From NCBI RefSeq assembly GCF_029852145.1, contig NC_079973.1:27050422-27114421 (forward strand): a stretch of 64,000 nt of DNA. Reading direction: 5' to 3'. The notes beneath the pieces are model-generated. The model saw nothing but the letters and a program-made list of their open reading frames with translations. It did no database searches and was not told the origin of the DNA. The stretch is from Microplitis mediator. Lineage: Eukaryota; Arthropoda; Insecta; Hymenoptera; Braconidae. A program made the translations under genes and the position numbers. This document shows, piece after piece, positions 63,935 to 64,000 of the stretch. Position 1 is the stretch's first letter. Every line of letters begins with the position of its first letter.

Positions 63935-64000
63935 ATGTACCTGAAGATTGGAACGTTTTTCACGCAACAAAAATTAAAATAATTTATGTAATTTGACTCT
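63935..64000 (+). mobile_element. end of a second copy of the 50246 MITE, cut by window edge
   Basis: ATGTACCTGAAGATTGGAAC, then GTTTTTCACGCAACAAAAAT, matches the 40-bp terminal repeat of the element at 50246-50430 with a few substitutions. The rest of the copy would lie beyond position 64000. Confidence 0.65.

Larger units (their letters stand above)
46331..64000. other. non-coding upstream region or 5' introns
   Basis: I recognise no protein family in this 17.7 kb. It contains GC-richer islands (50574-50690, 53890-54060, 57050-57370, 59830-60090, 63460-63660) and a very AT-rich stretch at 54480-55080. Four transposon-like copies are present, listed separately. Reading frames are short and mostly low complexity. 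It may hold further shot promoters or non-coding first exons, or be intergenic. Confidence 0.6.

Noticed and set aside
1..64000. Prokaryotic-type systems (operons, CRISPR arrays, phage or insertion sequences)
   Set aside because: The window is clearly eukaryotic, with spliceosomal introns and a spectraplakin gene; no such feature was seen.

Overview
The window is a piece of an AT-rich, intron-rich insect genome. The minus strand carries the 5' half of one large gene, the spectraplakin short stop (shot; the MACF1/dystonin/plectin relative). I infer an insect from the close match to what I know of Drosophila Shot, the strong AT bias and the short splice-defined exons. A hymenopteran, perhaps a parasitoid wasp, is plausible but not shown by the sequence. 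Spectraplakins crosslink actin filaments and microtubules. The actin-binding and plakin parts lie in this window; the C-terminal rod, EF hands and GAS2 domain would lie beyond position 1.

Layout in transcript order, from high to low coordinates: a first coding exon with ATG at 46097; CH1 in three exons (39378-39439, 29579-29668, 28068-28238); the exon holding most of CH2 (16482-16761); the plakin domain of spectrin repeats with an inserted SH3 (15329 down to 10646, six exons); a short linker exon (4812-4927); and a giant exon (4709 down past position 1) encoding about 40 plectin-type repeats. All junction phases agree, giving 2979 codons plus one base before the window ends.

A second N-terminus is visible: an ATG exon (20749-20896) and a basic/Thr-rich exon (19959-20185) that splice in phase straight onto the CH2 exon. 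It would make a CH2-only form with half an actin-binding domain, like the known Drosophila Shot C class. A 60-nt candidate cassette exon (30743-30802) sits inside CH1 at the position where plectin has its alternative exon 2-alpha.

The rest is intron (up to 11.3 kb) and, above 46 kb, upstream or 5'-intron sequence. It contains several non-autonomous inverted-repeat DNA elements: a piggyBac-like TTAA element, three 223-225 bp CACAG-ended elements, one with ACACCGG subrepeats, one of 505 bp, and one of 185 bp with a further end at the window edge. There are also (AT)n tracts and GC-richer islands that may be alternative promoters. I recognised no second protein-coding gene, no intact RNA gene and no CRISPR or prokaryotic feature.
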